Below are positions 35,310 to 45,188 of a stretch of DNA of 64,000 nucleotides, piece after piece. The DNA comes from Sutcliffiella horikoshii (lineage in GTDB: Bacteria > Bacillota > Bacilli > Bacillales > Bacillaceae_I), in the NCBI RefSeq assembly GCF_021991925.1, contig NZ_RXZI01000001.1, forward strand, positions 682,001 through 746,000, written 5' to 3'. Position 1 is the first letter of the stretch. Every line of letters begins with the position of its first letter. The position numbers and the translations under genes were made by a program. A model generated the notes under the pieces. It had not been told where the DNA came from. It worked only from the letters and a program-made list of their open reading frames with translations, and searched no databases.

Positions 35310-35444
35310 TTACATTTTGTTAGAATTTTAGAGCTATAAAAAAGCAAAAGCCCTTGAGCTGTATATTGACAAACATTGTTACAATGTACATGCCGACAAT
35401 GAAATCTAGCAAGAAAAAAGTTCATAGCAAGAGGAGGTGTAATG

Positions 35445-37010
35445 ATGGATTATTATCTGCCAATTATTATCTCCGCTTTGCTTGCCCTAATCGTCGGTGT
35501 AGTTGTTGGCTTTTATGTTCGTAAATCCATAGCCGAACAAAAGATTGCTGGCGCGAGAAGTGTCGCGGATCAAATTGTGGAAGATTCCAGACGCGAAGCT
35601 GAATCGCTTAAAAAAGAAGCTCTTTTGGAAGCGAAGGACGAAATTCACAAACTTCGAACTGAAGCTGAACGTGATATTCGAGATCGTAGAAGCGAACTGC
35701 AAAAACAAGAAAATCGTTTAATGCAAAAAGAAGAGAATCTTGATCGAAAAGATGAATCGCTTGATAAACGTGAAGTTGCATTAGAAAGGCGTGAAGATTC
35801 TTTAAACGATAGACAACAGCATATTGAAGAATTAGAAAGCAAAGTGGATGATATGGTGCGCAAACAGCAGGAAGAGCTGGAACGCATTTCAGCATTGACA
35901 CGAGAAGAAGCCAAGAATATCATTTTGGATCGTGTTGAGAACGAATTGTCCCACGACATTGCTCTGATGGTTAAAGAAAGTGAAAACAGAGCAAAAGAAG
36001 ATGCGGATAAAAAGGCAAGAGAGATTCTCTCATTAGCCGTACAGCGTTGTGCCGCTGACCATGTGGCTGAAACAACAGTATCCGTCGTTAACTTACCTAA
36101 TGATGAAATGAAAGGTCGAATCATCGGTCGTGAAGGCCGTAATATTCGTACCCTTGAAACACTTACTGGTATTGATTTAATTATTGATGATACACCAGAG
36201 GCAGTTATTTTATCAGGGTTTGACCCGATCAGACGTGAAACTGCACGCATCGCTTTGGATAAGCTGGTCCAAGATGGACGTATTCACCCTGCACGTATTG
36301 AGGAAATGGTTGAGAAATCAAGACGTGAAGTGGATGAGTACATTCGTGAAATGGGTGAACAGACTACTTTTGAAGTAGGTGTACACGGTTTACATCCAGA
36401 TCTTATCAAAATTCTAGGACGTTTGAAGTTCCGTACAAGCTATGGTCAAAATGTTCTTAAACACTCCATGGAAGTAGCATTCCTTGCAGGTCTTATGGCT
36501 GCAGAGCTTGGTGAGGATGAAACCCTTGCCCGCCGCGCAGGTCTTTTACATGATATAGGGAAAGCTGTCGACCATGAAGTAGAAGGAAGCCATGTTGAAA
36601 TTGGTGTAGAGTTGGCAACGAAGTATAAAGAGCATCCAGTTGTCATCAACAGTATCGCATCCCATCATGGTGATACAGAACCGACTTCCATTATCGCGGT
36701 CTTGGTTGCTGCAGCTGATGCGTTATCAGCGGCAAGGCCAGGAGCTCGTAGTGAGACGTTGGAAAACTATATCCGTAGACTTGAAAAACTGGAAGAAATC
36801 TCAGAGAGCTATGAAGGTGTTGAGAAGTCTTTTGCGATTCAAGCAGGACGTGAAGTACGAATCATGGTGAAACCTGATACCATCGACGATCTAGAAGCTC
36901 ATCGACTGGCACGGGACATCCGTAAACGCATTGAAGAAGAACTGGATTATCCAGGACATATCAAAGTAACGGTCATCCGTGAAACAAGAGCTGTAGAATA
37001 TGCTAAATAA
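35445..37010 (+). CDS. rny: Ribonuclease Y
   Basis: Membrane-anchored endoribonuclease that initiates mRNA decay in Bacillus. 521 aa from ATG 35445. The N-terminal transmembrane helix (about 3-24) is followed by a long charged coiled coil (about 30-200), the KH domain ([15 protein letters not shown]), and the HD domain with HDIGKA as catalytic motif. The start at 35442 is also in frame, but AGGAGGTG at 35432-35439 is better spaced for 35445. B. subtilis Rny has 520 aa. Confidence 0.97.
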   Translation: MDYYLPIIISALLALIVGVVVGFYVRKSIAEQKIAGARSVADQIVEDSRREAESLKKEALLEAKDEIHKLRTEAERDIRDRRSELQKQENRLMQKEENLDRKDESLDKREVALERREDSLNDRQQHIEELESKVDDMVRKQQEELERISALTREEAKNIILDRVENELSHDIALMVKESENRAKEDADKKAREILSLAVQRCAADHVAETTVSVVNLPNDEMKGRIIGREGRNIRTLETLTGIDLIIDDTPEAVILSGFDPIRRETARIALDKLVQDGRIHPARIEEMVEKSRREVDEYIREMGEQTTFEVGVHGLHPDLIKILGRLKFRTSYGQNVLKHSMEVAFLAGLMAAELGEDETLARRAGLLHDIGKAVDHEVEGSHVEIGVELATKYKEHPVVINSIASHHGDTEPTSIIAVLVAAADALSAARPGARSETLENYIRRLEKLEEISESYEGVEKSFAIQAGREVRIMVKPDTIDDLEAHRLARDIRKRIEEELDYPGHIKVTVIRETRAVEYAK

Positions 37011-37041
37011 AGTGGTGCCTAGCACCGCTTTATTTTTTTTT
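37010..37041 (+). terminator. Intrinsic terminator after rny
   Basis: AAGTGGTGC (37010-37018) pairs with GCACCGCTT (37022-37030, one wobble) around CTA, then TATTTTTTTTT. Confidence 0.88.
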
Positions 37042-37044
37042 GCT

Positions 37045-37110
37045 AAGGCTCTTTTCTCAAAGATAGTTGCTATTCACTAGTAAAAAGTCGGCAATTGGAC
37101 TTTTTTATTC
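37045..37110 (-). mobile_element. Family-2 element, copy F (one end only)
   Basis: Reverse-orientation right end: AAGGCTCTTTTCTCAAAGAT, TTGCTATTCACTAGT, then AAAAAGTCGGCAATTGGACTTTTTT. The rest of the element is missing. It abuts the rny terminator. Confidence 0.7.
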
Positions 37111-37257
37111 ATTTGAAAGGGAGCTTTTGGGACGGAAATCAACTGGAGTTAATGGAGAAGTGAACAATTATCAGGACAGTCTTTTGTTTATTTGCATCCT
37201 CCGCTTACATATGTAAAACTAAAAAGAGAAATTGATTGTTAGAAGGGATTAGTGAAC

Positions 37258-38052
37258 GTGAGAATATTATTTATTGGAGATGTAGTAGGGGCACCAGGGA
37301 GAAAAATGGTGAGTGAATACCTACCTAAATTAAAAAGTAAATATAGACCAGCTGTGACCATTGTTAATGGGGAAAATGCTGCAGGAGGAAAAGGTATTAC
37401 CGAGAAAATCTATCAGGGCTTTTTGAAAGCCGGTGCCAACCTTGTCACTCTTGGTAATCATACATGGGATAACAGGGAGATCTTTGAATTTATTGAAGGG
37501 GCCAAACATATGATTCGCCCTGCTAATTTTCCTAGTTCAAATCCAGGAAAAGGGATCGCATACCTTCCATTTGAAGGGAAGGAACTGGCAGTAATCAATC
37601 TTCAAGGACGTACATTTTTGCCTCCGATAGATTGCCCATTCAATAAAGTGGATGAACTGGTGGATGAAGCCAGAAAACGTACACCATTTATATTTGTTGA
37701 CTTTCATGCAGAAGCGACAAGTGAAAAACAAGCAATCGGCTGGTACTTGGATGGAAGGGTGACTGGTGTGGTTGGTACACATACTCATGTACAGACGAAT
37801 GATTATCGGATTCTCCCGGAAGGTACTGCCTATATTACAGATGTTGGGATGACTGGCCCATATGATGGTATTTTGGGGGTGGAAAAAGAGGCGGTGCTTA
37901 AACGCTTCACGACTGCCCTACCTGTAAGATTTGAAGTGACAGAAGGTAGAGCCCAACTAAATGGTGTGCTGATTGATGTGGATATGAAAACAGGCAAAGC
38001 TAAGAAAATCCAACCACTCATGATAAATGAAGATCACCCATTCTTTGATTAA
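37258..38052 (+). CDS. ymdB: YmdB metallophosphoesterase (2',3'-cyclic nucleotide phosphodiesterase)
   Basis: 264 aa from GTG 37258, the exact B. subtilis YmdB length. Metal-binding motifs are FIGDVVGAPGR, NGENAAGG, GNHTWDN and VGTHTHVQT. In B. subtilis YmdB hydrolyses cyclic nucleotides and influences the choice between motility and biofilm formation. GTG 37252 is in frame but too close to AAGGG. It follows rny as in B. subtilis; spoVS comes next. Confidence 0.95.
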   Translation: MRILFIGDVVGAPGRKMVSEYLPKLKSKYRPAVTIVNGENAAGGKGITEKIYQGFLKAGANLVTLGNHTWDNREIFEFIEGAKHMIRPANFPSSNPGKGIAYLPFEGKELAVINLQGRTFLPPIDCPFNKVDELVDEARKRTPFIFVDFHAEATSEKQAIGWYLDGRVTGVVGTHTHVQTNDYRILPEGTAYITDVGMTGPYDGILGVEKEAVLKRFTTALPVRFEVTEGRAQLNGVLIDVDMKTGKAKKIQPLMINEDHPFFD

Positions 38053-38092
38053 AGCAGTAGAATGAATATTTAGATACTTATCTGACTACCTA

Positions 38093-38120
38093 AGGAATAC
38101 ATCGGGCTTCTCCTGAATAT
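38093..38120 (+). promoter_or_regulatory. Candidate sigma-H promoter of spoVS
   Basis: AGGAATA (38093-38099), 12-nt spacer, CCTGAATAT with GAAT at 38115-38118. It fits the RnAGGAWWW-N11/12-RnnGAAT pattern of sigma-H apart from the two purines. spoVS is sigma-H controlled in B. subtilis. Confidence 0.55.
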
Positions 38121-38199
38121 AGTAGGAATGAAATTATTAACAATTCATTCATCTATGGATCTTTCACCATATACTGTAAATGTTAAGGAGGAGCTAGAA

Positions 38200-38460
38200 A
38201 TGGAGATATTAAAGGTTTCAGCTAAGTCAAACCCAAATTCTGTAGCAGGGGCTTTAGCAGGGGTTTTAAGAGAGCGTGGAGGTGCCGAGATTCAAGCGAT
38301 AGGTGCCGGTGCCCTCAATCAAGCTGTGAAGGCGGTCGCCATTGCGCGCGGGTTTGTCGCACCAAGTGGAGTGGATCTGATTTGCATCCCCGCTTTTACG
38401 GATATATTAATTGACGGAGAAGAGAGAACGGCAATTAAGCTCATCGTTGAGCCAAGATAA
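38200..38460 (+). CDS. spoVS: Stage V sporulation protein S
   Basis: 86-aa Alba-like nucleic-acid-binding-fold protein, required for normal progress to stage V and coat assembly in B. subtilis. The sequence MEILKVSAKSNPNSVAGALA is essentially invariant among Bacillus. ATG 38200 follows TTAAGGAGGAG. The frame extends upstream to 38128 but that part includes the ribosome site and the promoter leader. Confidence 0.98.
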   Translation: MEILKVSAKSNPNSVAGALAGVLRERGGAEIQAIGAGALNQAVKAVAIARGFVAPSGVDLICIPAFTDILIDGEERTAIKLIVEPR

Positions 38461-38477
38461 AAAAATAGTTTCTTAAG

Positions 38478-38514
38478 AAGCCTGTTTGCTTGTTTTTGCA
38501 AACAGGTTTGTTTA
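38478..38514 (+). terminator. Intrinsic terminator after spoVS
   Basis: AAGCCTGTTTGC pairs with GCAAACAGGTTT (last pairs include a wobble) around TTGTTTTT, then GTTTATG. Confidence 0.85.
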
Positions 38515-38615
38515 TGGTTATTTCAGTTCTAAGTTAAATATGATACGGGTCAAATCTATAAAATTGGTGTATAGGGATAATGTCAATTGGTAAGACAGTA
38601 GTGGAGGGATTGTTT

Positions 38616-39539
38616 TTGAAAATATTTGATGCCCATTGTGATGTCCTATGGAAAATGTGGGAGAATCGGAAGTTATCTTTTAAAGATAGTGAAGAGTTGC
38701 ATGTGACCTGGGATGGTTTAAAGCAGACGGATGCGAAAGTGCAGTGTTTTGCGGTATATGTCCCAGAGAAGGTGAGGATGGAATCTGCTTTTAATGTGGC
38801 GGTTGAAATGATAGATCTTTTTTATGAGAAGATTTTACGGAGATTTCCTAACATGAAACTGGTAACCACAAAAAAAGAAATAGCTGAATTGAAACCGGGA
38901 CAGGTTGGTGCCATCTTGACCTTGGAAGGATGCGACGCCATAGGAGCTGATATTGAAAAGCTGCGGATACTGTATCGATTGGGTGTGACTTCCGTCGGTT
39001 TGACTTGGAATCATGCAAATGCTGTGGCAGATGGGATCCTAGAAGAAAGAGGTGCAGGCTTATCCTCTTTTGGTCGGAAAGTTGTCAAAATGAACAATGA
39101 CCATTTTATTTGGACAGATGTTTCCCATTTATCTGTTAAGGGTTTTTGGGATGTGATGGAAGTTGGGGATTATGTGATAGCTTCCCATTCCAATTGCAAG
39201 GCTGTGTGTTCCAATCCAAGAAATCTATCAAATGACCAGATTCAAGCGCTCATCCAGAAAAATGCTGCCATTGGGGTGACGTTTGTTCCTCAGTTTTTAT
39301 CAGATGGAAAGGATGTCAAGATAACCGATATCATCAGACATATAGAGCATTATTGTTCGCTTGGGGCTGTGCACCATATTGGTTTCGGTTCAGACTTTGA
39401 TGGGATCGATCATACTGTTCATGATTTAGGACGGTACGAAGAGTATTCAAACCTAGTAAACAGTTTATTAAAATACTATTCTGAAACAGATGTCAGGGGA
39501 TTTTTGTTTAATAATTTCTATTCCAGATTTCCGCGATAA
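38616..39539 (+). CDS. Membrane (renal) dipeptidase-family metallopeptidase, M19
   Basis: 307 aa. Zinc ligands are in FDAHCD (HxD, about 4-9), TLEGCD (Glu ligand, about 116) and SHSN (about 194) with IGFGSDFDG near the C-terminus, the M19 pattern. No signal peptide, so probably cytoplasmic. The TTG at 38616 has GTGGAGGG 8 nt upstream; the ORF could start at 38580 without a ribosome site. Similar genes occupy this place after spoVS in several Bacillus genomes. Substrate unknown, likely a dipeptide. Confidence 0.85.
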   Translation: MKIFDAHCDVLWKMWENRKLSFKDSEELHVTWDGLKQTDAKVQCFAVYVPEKVRMESAFNVAVEMIDLFYEKILRRFPNMKLVTTKKEIAELKPGQVGAILTLEGCDAIGADIEKLRILYRLGVTSVGLTWNHANAVADGILEERGAGLSSFGRKVVKMNNDHFIWTDVSHLSVKGFWDVMEVGDYVIASHSNCKAVCSNPRNLSNDQIQALIQKNAAIGVTFVPQFLSDGKDVKITDIIRHIEHYCSLGAVHHIGFGSDFDGIDHTVHDLGRYEEYSNLVNSLLKYYSETDVRGFLFNNFYSRFPR

Positions 39540-39621
39540 TAAGGTGAATACTAGGTTTCTCAAAGGTTTTTGCCGCACTACAGAAATATCCAAATTTTTC
39601 GAAAGAAATTTATTCAAAGAC

Positions 39622-39662
39622 TTGTATTTTTAAAAAAATAGGTCTACAATGAAAGCGTTTAG
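39622..39662 (+). promoter_or_regulatory. korA promoter with overlapping cre-like site
   Basis: TTGTAT (39622-39627), 17 nt, TACAAT (39645-39650), then ATGAAAGCGTTTAG (39649-39662). The latter matches the CcpA site WTGNAANCGNWNNCA except for the last bases. A site overlapping the -10 and start point would repress. Confidence 0.5.
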
Positions 39663-39800
39663 TACATATCCAGCGGTTTTTTATCCGTGTCATGATCTTT
39701 ATATTTAATAGATAATTTCTAGTTATATGATGGGAATAGTGCTACAATAAATATCGTACAATATTCTGATAATGAACGTAATTAAAGGGGTGTAAGGCAC

Positions 39801-41537
39801 ATGATCAATCAACTTTCATGGAAAGTTGGAGGGCAACAAGGGGAAGGTATTGAAAGTACTGGTGAAATATTCTCCATCGCATTAAATCGTTTAGGTTATT
39901 ACTTATATGGCTATCGCCATTTCTCTTCACGTATTAAAGGTGGCCATACGAACAATAAAATTCGTGTTAGTACCACTCAAGTCCGTTCGATCTCTGACGA
40001 CCTTGATATATTAGTAGCATTTGATCAAGAGACCATCGATGTGAACTATCATGAATTGCGTCAAGGTGGCGTAGTAATTGCGGATGCCAAGTTCAAACCT
40101 AGCATCCCGGAGGATGGGAAGGCAACCTTATATGCAGTTCCATTTACGGAAATTGCTACGGAACTAGGCACTTCATTAATGAAGAACATGGTGGCAGTTG
40201 GAGCATCAAGTGCCATTCTGGATCTGGACGCGGAATCCTTCCGTGAAGTCGTCCAGGAAATATTCGGTCGAAAAGGTGAATCCATTGTTGAAAAAAATAT
40301 GGAAGCAATCCGAGCAGGTGTTCAGTTTGTAAAAGAGCAAGCTGAAAACGTGGAAACCATGCAACTTGAAAAAGCGGATGGCAATAAACGCCTCTTCATG
40401 ATCGGGAATGACGCCATCGCTTTAGGAGCAGTTGCTGCAGGCTCTCGCTTCATGCCGGCATATCCTATCACTCCTGCTTCTGAAATCATGGAGTATCTAA
40501 TTAAAAAGCTGCCTAAATTCGGTGGTACTGTCATCCAGACGGAAGATGAAATTGCGGCATGTACAATGGCTATCGGGGCCAACTATGCAGGTGTTCGCAC
40601 GTTGACTGCATCTGCAGGACCAGGTCTATCTCTTATGATGGAAGCAATCGGGCTATCCGGTATGACAGAAACACCTCTAGTAGTGGTAGATACGCAACGT
40701 GGAGGTCCAAGTACTGGCTTACCAACAAAGATTGAACAATCCGACCTTATGGCTATGATCTATGGTACTCATGGGGAAATCCCGAAAGTTGTCATGGCAC
40801 CAAGTACAGTCCAAGAGGCTTTCTACGATACAATCGAAGCATTTAACATTGCAGAAGAGTATCAAGTACCAGTCATTCTTTTAACTGACTTGCAATTGTC
40901 TTTAGGAAAGCAATCTGTTGAATCATTAGATTACAAAAACATCGAGATCAGACGTGGCAAGCTGGATATCAACCAAGAGATACCTGCTTCTGATGTGAAA
41001 GCATACTTCAAGCGTTATGAAGTAACGGAAGACGGTGTTTCTCCACGTGTCATCCCAGGCATGAAAAATGGCATTCACCACGTGACCGGGGTAGAGCATG
41101 AAGAGACGGGGAAACCTTCTGAGGTTGCAGCAAACCGCCAAGCTCAAATGGACAAGCGTCTAAGAAAATTAAATAATTTAAAATTCAATACACCTGTACA
41201 TGTGAATGCAAAGCATGAAGAAGCAGATGTATTGCTAGTTGGATTCAACTCGACCCGAGGAACCATTGAAGAAGCGATGGAAAGACTGGAAATGGATGGC
41301 GTTAAGGCCAACCATGCACAAATTCGCCTTATTCATCCGTTCCCGACTGAGAAAATGGCACCTCTTGTAAAAGCAGCGAAAAAAGTAATTGTTGTGGAAT
41401 ACAACGCTACAGGTCAGCTTGCCAGTATCTTGAAAATGAATGTCGGCGAGCATGAAAAGATCAGTAGTCTCTTGAAGTATGATGGAGATCCATTCCTACC
41501 GAAAGAAATCCACACAAAATGCAAGGAGTTGTTATAA
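39801..41537 (+). CDS. korA: 2-oxoacid:ferredoxin oxidoreductase, alpha (fused gamma-alpha) subunit
   Basis: 578 aa. The N-terminal gamma domain (about 1-185, GGQQGEGIESTGEI, SSRIKGGHTNNKIR) is fused to the alpha domain (about 200-578), which includes MPAYPITPASEIMEYL and TASAGPGLSLMMEA. With korB it oxidises a 2-oxoacid, most likely 2-oxoglutarate, to the acyl-CoA using ferredoxin. AAAGGGGTG precedes ATG 39801. The two subunits abut with no gap. The substrate assignment is by family only. Confidence 0.9.
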   Translation: MINQLSWKVGGQQGEGIESTGEIFSIALNRLGYYLYGYRHFSSRIKGGHTNNKIRVSTTQVRSISDDLDILVAFDQETIDVNYHELRQGGVVIADAKFKPSIPEDGKATLYAVPFTEIATELGTSLMKNMVAVGASSAILDLDAESFREVVQEIFGRKGESIVEKNMEAIRAGVQFVKEQAENVETMQLEKADGNKRLFMIGNDAIALGAVAAGSRFMPAYPITPASEIMEYLIKKLPKFGGTVIQTEDEIAACTMAIGANYAGVRTLTASAGPGLSLMMEAIGLSGMTETPLVVVDTQRGGPSTGLPTKIEQSDLMAMIYGTHGEIPKVVMAPSTVQEAFYDTIEAFNIAEEYQVPVILLTDLQLSLGKQSVESLDYKNIEIRRGKLDINQEIPASDVKAYFKRYEVTEDGVSPRVIPGMKNGIHHVTGVEHEETGKPSEVAANRQAQMDKRLRKLNNLKFNTPVHVNAKHEEADVLLVGFNSTRGTIEEAMERLEMDGVKANHAQIRLIHPFPTEKMAPLVKAAKKVIVVEYNATGQLASILKMNVGEHEKISSLLKYDGDPFLPKEIHTKCKELL

Positions 41538-42404
41538 ATGGCAACGTTTAAAGATTTTCGTAATAATGTAAAACCTAACTGGTGCCCAGGTTGCGGAGAC
41601 TTCTCTGTACAAGCTGCCATCCAACGGGCTGCTGCAAATGTTGGTTTAGAGCCAGAAAACCTTGCAGTTGTCTCTGGTATCGGCTGTTCTGGTCGTATTT
41701 CAGGTTATATCAACTCTTATGGCTTCCACGGTATCCATGGGCGTTCACTGCCAATTGCACAAGGTGTGAAAATGGCGAATAAGGACCTCACCGTTATCGC
41801 TTCTGGTGGAGACGGAGATGGATTTGCCATTGGACTTGGACATACTATTCATGCAATTCGTCGTAACATCGATGTTACATATATTGTAATGGATAACCAA
41901 ATTTATGGATTGACGAAAGGTCAAACGTCACCGCGTAGTGAAGTGGGCTTTAAAACGAAGTCAACTCCTCAAGGGTCCATCGAGTCTTCACTTTCCGTAA
42001 TGGAGATGGCGTTGACAGCTGGTGCTACATTTGTTGCCCAAAGCTTCTCAACTGACCTGAAAGATCTAACTTCCTTGATTGAACAAGGAATCAACCATAA
42101 AGGATTCTCTTTAATCAACGTGTTTAGTCCATGTGTGACATACAACAAAGTAAACACATACGACTGGTTTAAAGAGAACCTGACTAAATTGGCTGATATT
42201 GAAGGATATGACGCTCACAATAAAGTTTCTGCCATGCAGACACTAATGGAGCATAATGGTCTGGTTACAGGTCTGATCTACCAGAACAAAGATCAGCAAT
42301 CCTATCAAGAGCTAGTGCATAATTACAGTGAAGAACCTCTTGCAAAAGCAGATCTTCAATTGGATGAAGCACAATTTAACGAACTAGTAAAAGAATTCAT
42401 GTAA
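41538..42404 (+). CDS. korB: 2-oxoacid:ferredoxin oxidoreductase, beta subunit
   Basis: 288 aa thiamine diphosphate-binding subunit. Cluster and cofactor motifs are WCPGCGDF (about 17-24), GIGCSGRISGY, and the TPP motif ASGGDGDGFAIG with DNQIYGLTKGQ. It lacks a separate ferredoxin-like delta subunit, as in other two-subunit KorAB enzymes of aerobic Bacillus. AAGGAG at the end of korA is its ribosome site. The operon closes at the terminator 42412-42445. Confidence 0.92.
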   Translation: MATFKDFRNNVKPNWCPGCGDFSVQAAIQRAAANVGLEPENLAVVSGIGCSGRISGYINSYGFHGIHGRSLPIAQGVKMANKDLTVIASGGDGDGFAIGLGHTIHAIRRNIDVTYIVMDNQIYGLTKGQTSPRSEVGFKTKSTPQGSIESSLSVMEMALTAGATFVAQSFSTDLKDLTSLIEQGINHKGFSLINVFSPCVTYNKVNTYDWFKENLTKLADIEGYDAHNKVSAMQTLMEHNGLVTGLIYQNKDQQSYQELVHNYSEEPLAKADLQLDEAQFNELVKEFM

Positions 42405-42411
42405 CAATCAG

Positions 42412-42445
42412 AAAAAGTCCTGGCATAACTGCCGGGGCTTTTCTC
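42412..42445 (+). terminator. Intrinsic terminator after korB
   Basis: AAAAGTCCTGGC pairs with GCCGGGGCTTTT (two G-T pairs) around ATAACT. Confidence 0.85.
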
Positions 42446-42462
42446 TATTTAAACAGAATTTA

Positions 42463-42586
42463 TTTTAAACAGTTGATATCTGTTTAAAAGTCGCTGGCGG
42501 ATAGCGAGAATCTTGAAACCCTGCAGGGCGAGGAGGCTCAAAGGCCACCGCAAGAAGAGAAGCCCTCTGCGGAAATCAACTGTAAA
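42463..42586 (+). repeat. Family-1 repeat, copy 8
   Basis: Ends TTTAAACAGTTGAT and ATCAACTGTAAA are inverted. The core has CTTGAAACCCTGCAGGGCGAGGAGGCTCAAAG-type sequence (about 42512-42543) in the orientation of copies 2, 4 and 7. It lies in the korB-tdh gap. Confidence 0.72.
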
Positions 42587-42609
42587 CCTTAACGGAATTA
42601 ATAACCAAA

Positions 42610-42623
42610 TGTAAACGCTTACG
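42610..42623 (+). promoter_or_regulatory. CcpA-binding (cre) site upstream of tdh
   Basis: TGTAAACGCTTACG matches the cre consensus TGWAANCGNTNWCA at all but the last base and is almost palindromic. Downstream, TTGTCC (42668-42673) and GGACAA (42682-42687) form another inverted repeat of unknown role. Confidence 0.65.
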
Positions 42624-42774
42624 AAAAAGTTTTAAAAAATCTTATATTTTTTCTCTGACATAATCAGTTGTCCGTCACCAGTGGACAATGCGGTTTACAC
42701 AAACTCTTATAGATGATACACTCTTACTAGTATTCAAGATTATTAGTTTTTATATTTATAAGGGAGTGTTCTCT

Positions 42775-43815
42775 GTGAATGGAAAAATGAAGGCGATTGT
42801 GAAGCATCATCGTGGATATGGTGCTGAACTTCAGATGATAGATATACCTAAAATTAAAGATGATGAAGTATTGATAAAAGTGAAAGCTACCTCTATTTGT
42901 GGGACGGATGTGCATATTTATACATGGGATGAATGGTCCCAAAGTCGTGTAAACCCTCCATATGCATTCGGGCATGAATTTGCGGGGGAAATCGTGGAAG
43001 TCGGCGAAAAAGTGACCAATGTACAGTTGGGCGATCAGGTTTCAGCTGAAACTCATATTGTTTGCTATAAGTGTCCACAATGTTTGACAGGTGACTACCA
43101 CATTTGTAAAGATACGAAAATTATCGGAGTTGACACGCAAGGTTGTTTTGCAGAGTATGTGGCACTTCCTGCGGTAAATGTTTGGAAAAACCCTAAGGAT
43201 ATGCCTTATGATGTGGCCTCTGTCCAGGAGCCGATGGGGAATGCGGTTCATACAGTCCTTGCAGGAGATGTAACAGGGAAATCCGTTGCAGTTATCGGTT
43301 GCGGGCCAATCGGAATCATGGCAGTCGGGGTAGCAAAAGCAGCCGGGGCTTCTCAAGTGATTGCCATTGACTTGAACGAGTATCGCTTAGACCTTGCTAC
43401 AAAAATGGGTGCGACTACCGTTATCAATGCAAAAGAAGCAAACCCTGTCGAAGAAGTAATGGAATTGACAGAAGGGCATGGAGTAGAAGTAGTTTGTGAA
43501 ATGTCCGGTCATCCTATTGCGATGAACCAAGGTTTCAAAATGATTACAAATGGCGGGAGAGTTTCCATACTGAGCCTGCCTGTCCGTCCGGTGGAGTTGG
43601 ATATCACTAATGATATCGTGTTCAAAGGCGTTACTGTACAAGGAATTACAGGAAGAAAAATGTATTCAACATGGCAGCAGGTATCAAGTCTTCTTAAATC
43701 AGGTCAAGTGGATGTCAAGCCGATGATTACGCATCACTTCCCACTTGAAGATTTCGAAAAAGGCTTTGATTTAATGATTTCAGGTCAATGTGGTAAAGTT
43801 GTTTTACACCCATAA
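42775..43815 (+). CDS. tdh: L-threonine 3-dehydrogenase
   Basis: Oxidises threonine to 2-amino-3-ketobutyrate; kbl next door cleaves the product to glycine and acetyl-CoA. 346-aa zinc alcohol dehydrogenase family member. Catalytic zinc residues are in CGTDVH and GHEFAGE, the structural zinc cysteines in CYKCPQCLTGDYHIC, and the NAD loop is GCGPIGIMAVGVA. GTG 42775 follows AAGGGAG; the ORF extends to 42688 but lacks a start signal there. A cre site upstream suggests carbon catabolite control. Confidence 0.95.
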   Translation: MNGKMKAIVKHHRGYGAELQMIDIPKIKDDEVLIKVKATSICGTDVHIYTWDEWSQSRVNPPYAFGHEFAGEIVEVGEKVTNVQLGDQVSAETHIVCYKCPQCLTGDYHICKDTKIIGVDTQGCFAEYVALPAVNVWKNPKDMPYDVASVQEPMGNAVHTVLAGDVTGKSVAVIGCGPIGIMAVGVAKAAGASQVIAIDLNEYRLDLATKMGATTVINAKEANPVEEVMELTEGHGVEVVCEMSGHPIAMNQGFKMITNGGRVSILSLPVRPVELDITNDIVFKGVTVQGITGRKMYSTWQQVSSLLKSGQVDVKPMITHHFPLEDFEKGFDLMISGQCGKVVLHP

Positions 43816-43836
43816 AAGAAATTAGGAGGGGTTTAT

Positions 43837-45015
43837 ATGAAAGGTTTTGAATACCTACAAGAGGAATTAGATCAAATGAAAGAACAGGGTACTTTTCGTA
43901 AATTGGTACCTTTGGAATCTGATCAAGGCTCCAAGGTAGTTATTAATGGAAAAGAAGTGATTCAACTTTCCTCCAATAACTACCTAGGTTTGACAACTCA
44001 TCCACGCCTGGTTAAAGCAGCTTTGGAAGCAGTTGAGAAATATGGAGCAGGTACAGGTTCAGTGCGTACAATTGCTGGGACTTTTACCATGCATGAACAG
44101 CTGGAAGAAAAGCTGGCAAAATTCAAGCATACAGAAGCTTCCCTTGTTTTCCAATCTGGTTTTACTACGAACCAGGGTGTACTTTCTGCTATTCTTTCTC
44201 CAGAAGATGTGGTTATTTCTGATGCTTTGAACCATGCTTCGATCATTGACGGTATCCGTCTTACAAAGGCTGCGCGTAAAGTGTACAAGCATGTGGACAT
44301 GGAGGACCTAGAACGAGCATTGAAAGAATCGGGTGAATACCGCAAGCGTCTTATCGTGACAGATGGTGTCTTTTCTATGGATGGAAATATCGCACCTTTA
44401 GATAAGATTGTGGAACTTGCTGAAAAGTATGATGCACTTGTGATGGTGGATGATGCACATGCTTCAGGCGTTCTTGGTGAAAATGGACGTGGTACGGTGA
44501 ATCATTTTGGTTTGGATGGACGTGTGCACATTCAAGTGGGAACATTAAGTAAGGCTATCGGGGTTCTAGGCGGATATGTAGCAAGCTCCCGTTCCTTGAT
44601 TGATTATCTCATCCATAAAGGACGTCCGTTCCTATTTAGTACTTCACACCCACCGGCTGTTACAGCGGCATGTGATGAAGCCATTCAAGTATTACTTGAA
44701 GAACCCGAACTTATTGAAAAGCTATGGGATAACGCGAAATTCTTTAAAGATGGATTAGTGAAACTTGGCTTTGACACTGGTGAGAGCCAAACACCTGTTA
44801 CTCCGGTAATTGTGGGAGATGAAGCACTTTCTCATAAATTCTCTGATAAACTATTGAAATACGGGGTCTTTGCACAGGGTATCGCATTCCCGACAGTAGC
44901 CAAAGGGATGGCACGTGTACGTACAATCGTGACGGCACAGCACTCAAAAGAAGAGCTTCAAGAAGCATTGGATATCTTTGAAAAAGCTGGTAAAGAGCTT
45001 GGAATCATTTCCTAA
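43837..45015 (+). CDS. kbl: 2-amino-3-ketobutyrate CoA ligase (glycine C-acetyltransferase)
   Basis: PLP enzyme of the alpha-oxoamine synthase family, 392 aa. The lysine that binds PLP is in [30 protein letters not shown] is the family hallmark, and SNNYLGL is near the N-terminus. It starts 21 bp after tdh with AGGAGGGG before ATG 43837, so the two form the threonine-to-glycine operon. Confidence 0.95.
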   Translation: MKGFEYLQEELDQMKEQGTFRKLVPLESDQGSKVVINGKEVIQLSSNNYLGLTTHPRLVKAALEAVEKYGAGTGSVRTIAGTFTMHEQLEEKLAKFKHTEASLVFQSGFTTNQGVLSAILSPEDVVISDALNHASIIDGIRLTKAARKVYKHVDMEDLERALKESGEYRKRLIVTDGVFSMDGNIAPLDKIVELAEKYDALVMVDDAHASGVLGENGRGTVNHFGLDGRVHIQVGTLSKAIGVLGGYVASSRSLIDYLIHKGRPFLFSTSHPPAVTAACDEAIQVLLEEPELIEKLWDNAKFFKDGLVKLGFDTGESQTPVTPVIVGDEALSHKFSDKLLKYGVFAQGIAFPTVAKGMARVRTIVTAQHSKEELQEALDIFEKAGKELGIIS

Positions 45016-45022
45016 TAGAAGA

Positions 45023-45062
45023 ACAGCAAGAGAGACACGTGATTGAGTGTCTCTCTTGTTAT
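45023..45062 (+). terminator. Intrinsic terminator after kbl
   Basis: CAAGAGAGACAC (45027-45038) pairs perfectly with GTGTCTCTCTTG (45047-45058). The tail is weak (TTATG). Confidence 0.75.
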
Positions 45063-45104
45063 GTGTAAGAAATATGTAGATTTATGTAATCTTCTTCATA
45101 ATTA

Positions 45105-45133
45105 TTGTTTAAGAAGCCATAAAATAATATACT
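45105..45133 (+). promoter_or_regulatory. Candidate sigma-A promoter of miaB
   Basis: TTGTTT (45105-45110), 17 nt, TATACT (45128-45133), with the start codon 56 nt downstream. Confidence 0.6.
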
Positions 45134-45188
45134 ATGTTAATGTGTAGGGTTTTATGCGCTCTACTTTTTCTGGAAAGGAGCTATCACA

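Noticed and set aside
35374-35400. TTGACA as rny -35
   Set aside because: No -10 hexamer at 16-18 bp; the TTCACA/TATAAT pair further upstream fits better.
42688-42774. 29-residue hydrophobic N-terminal extension of Tdh
   Set aside because: No ribosome site at 42688; GTG 42775 is preceded by GGGAG and matches homologous N-termini.
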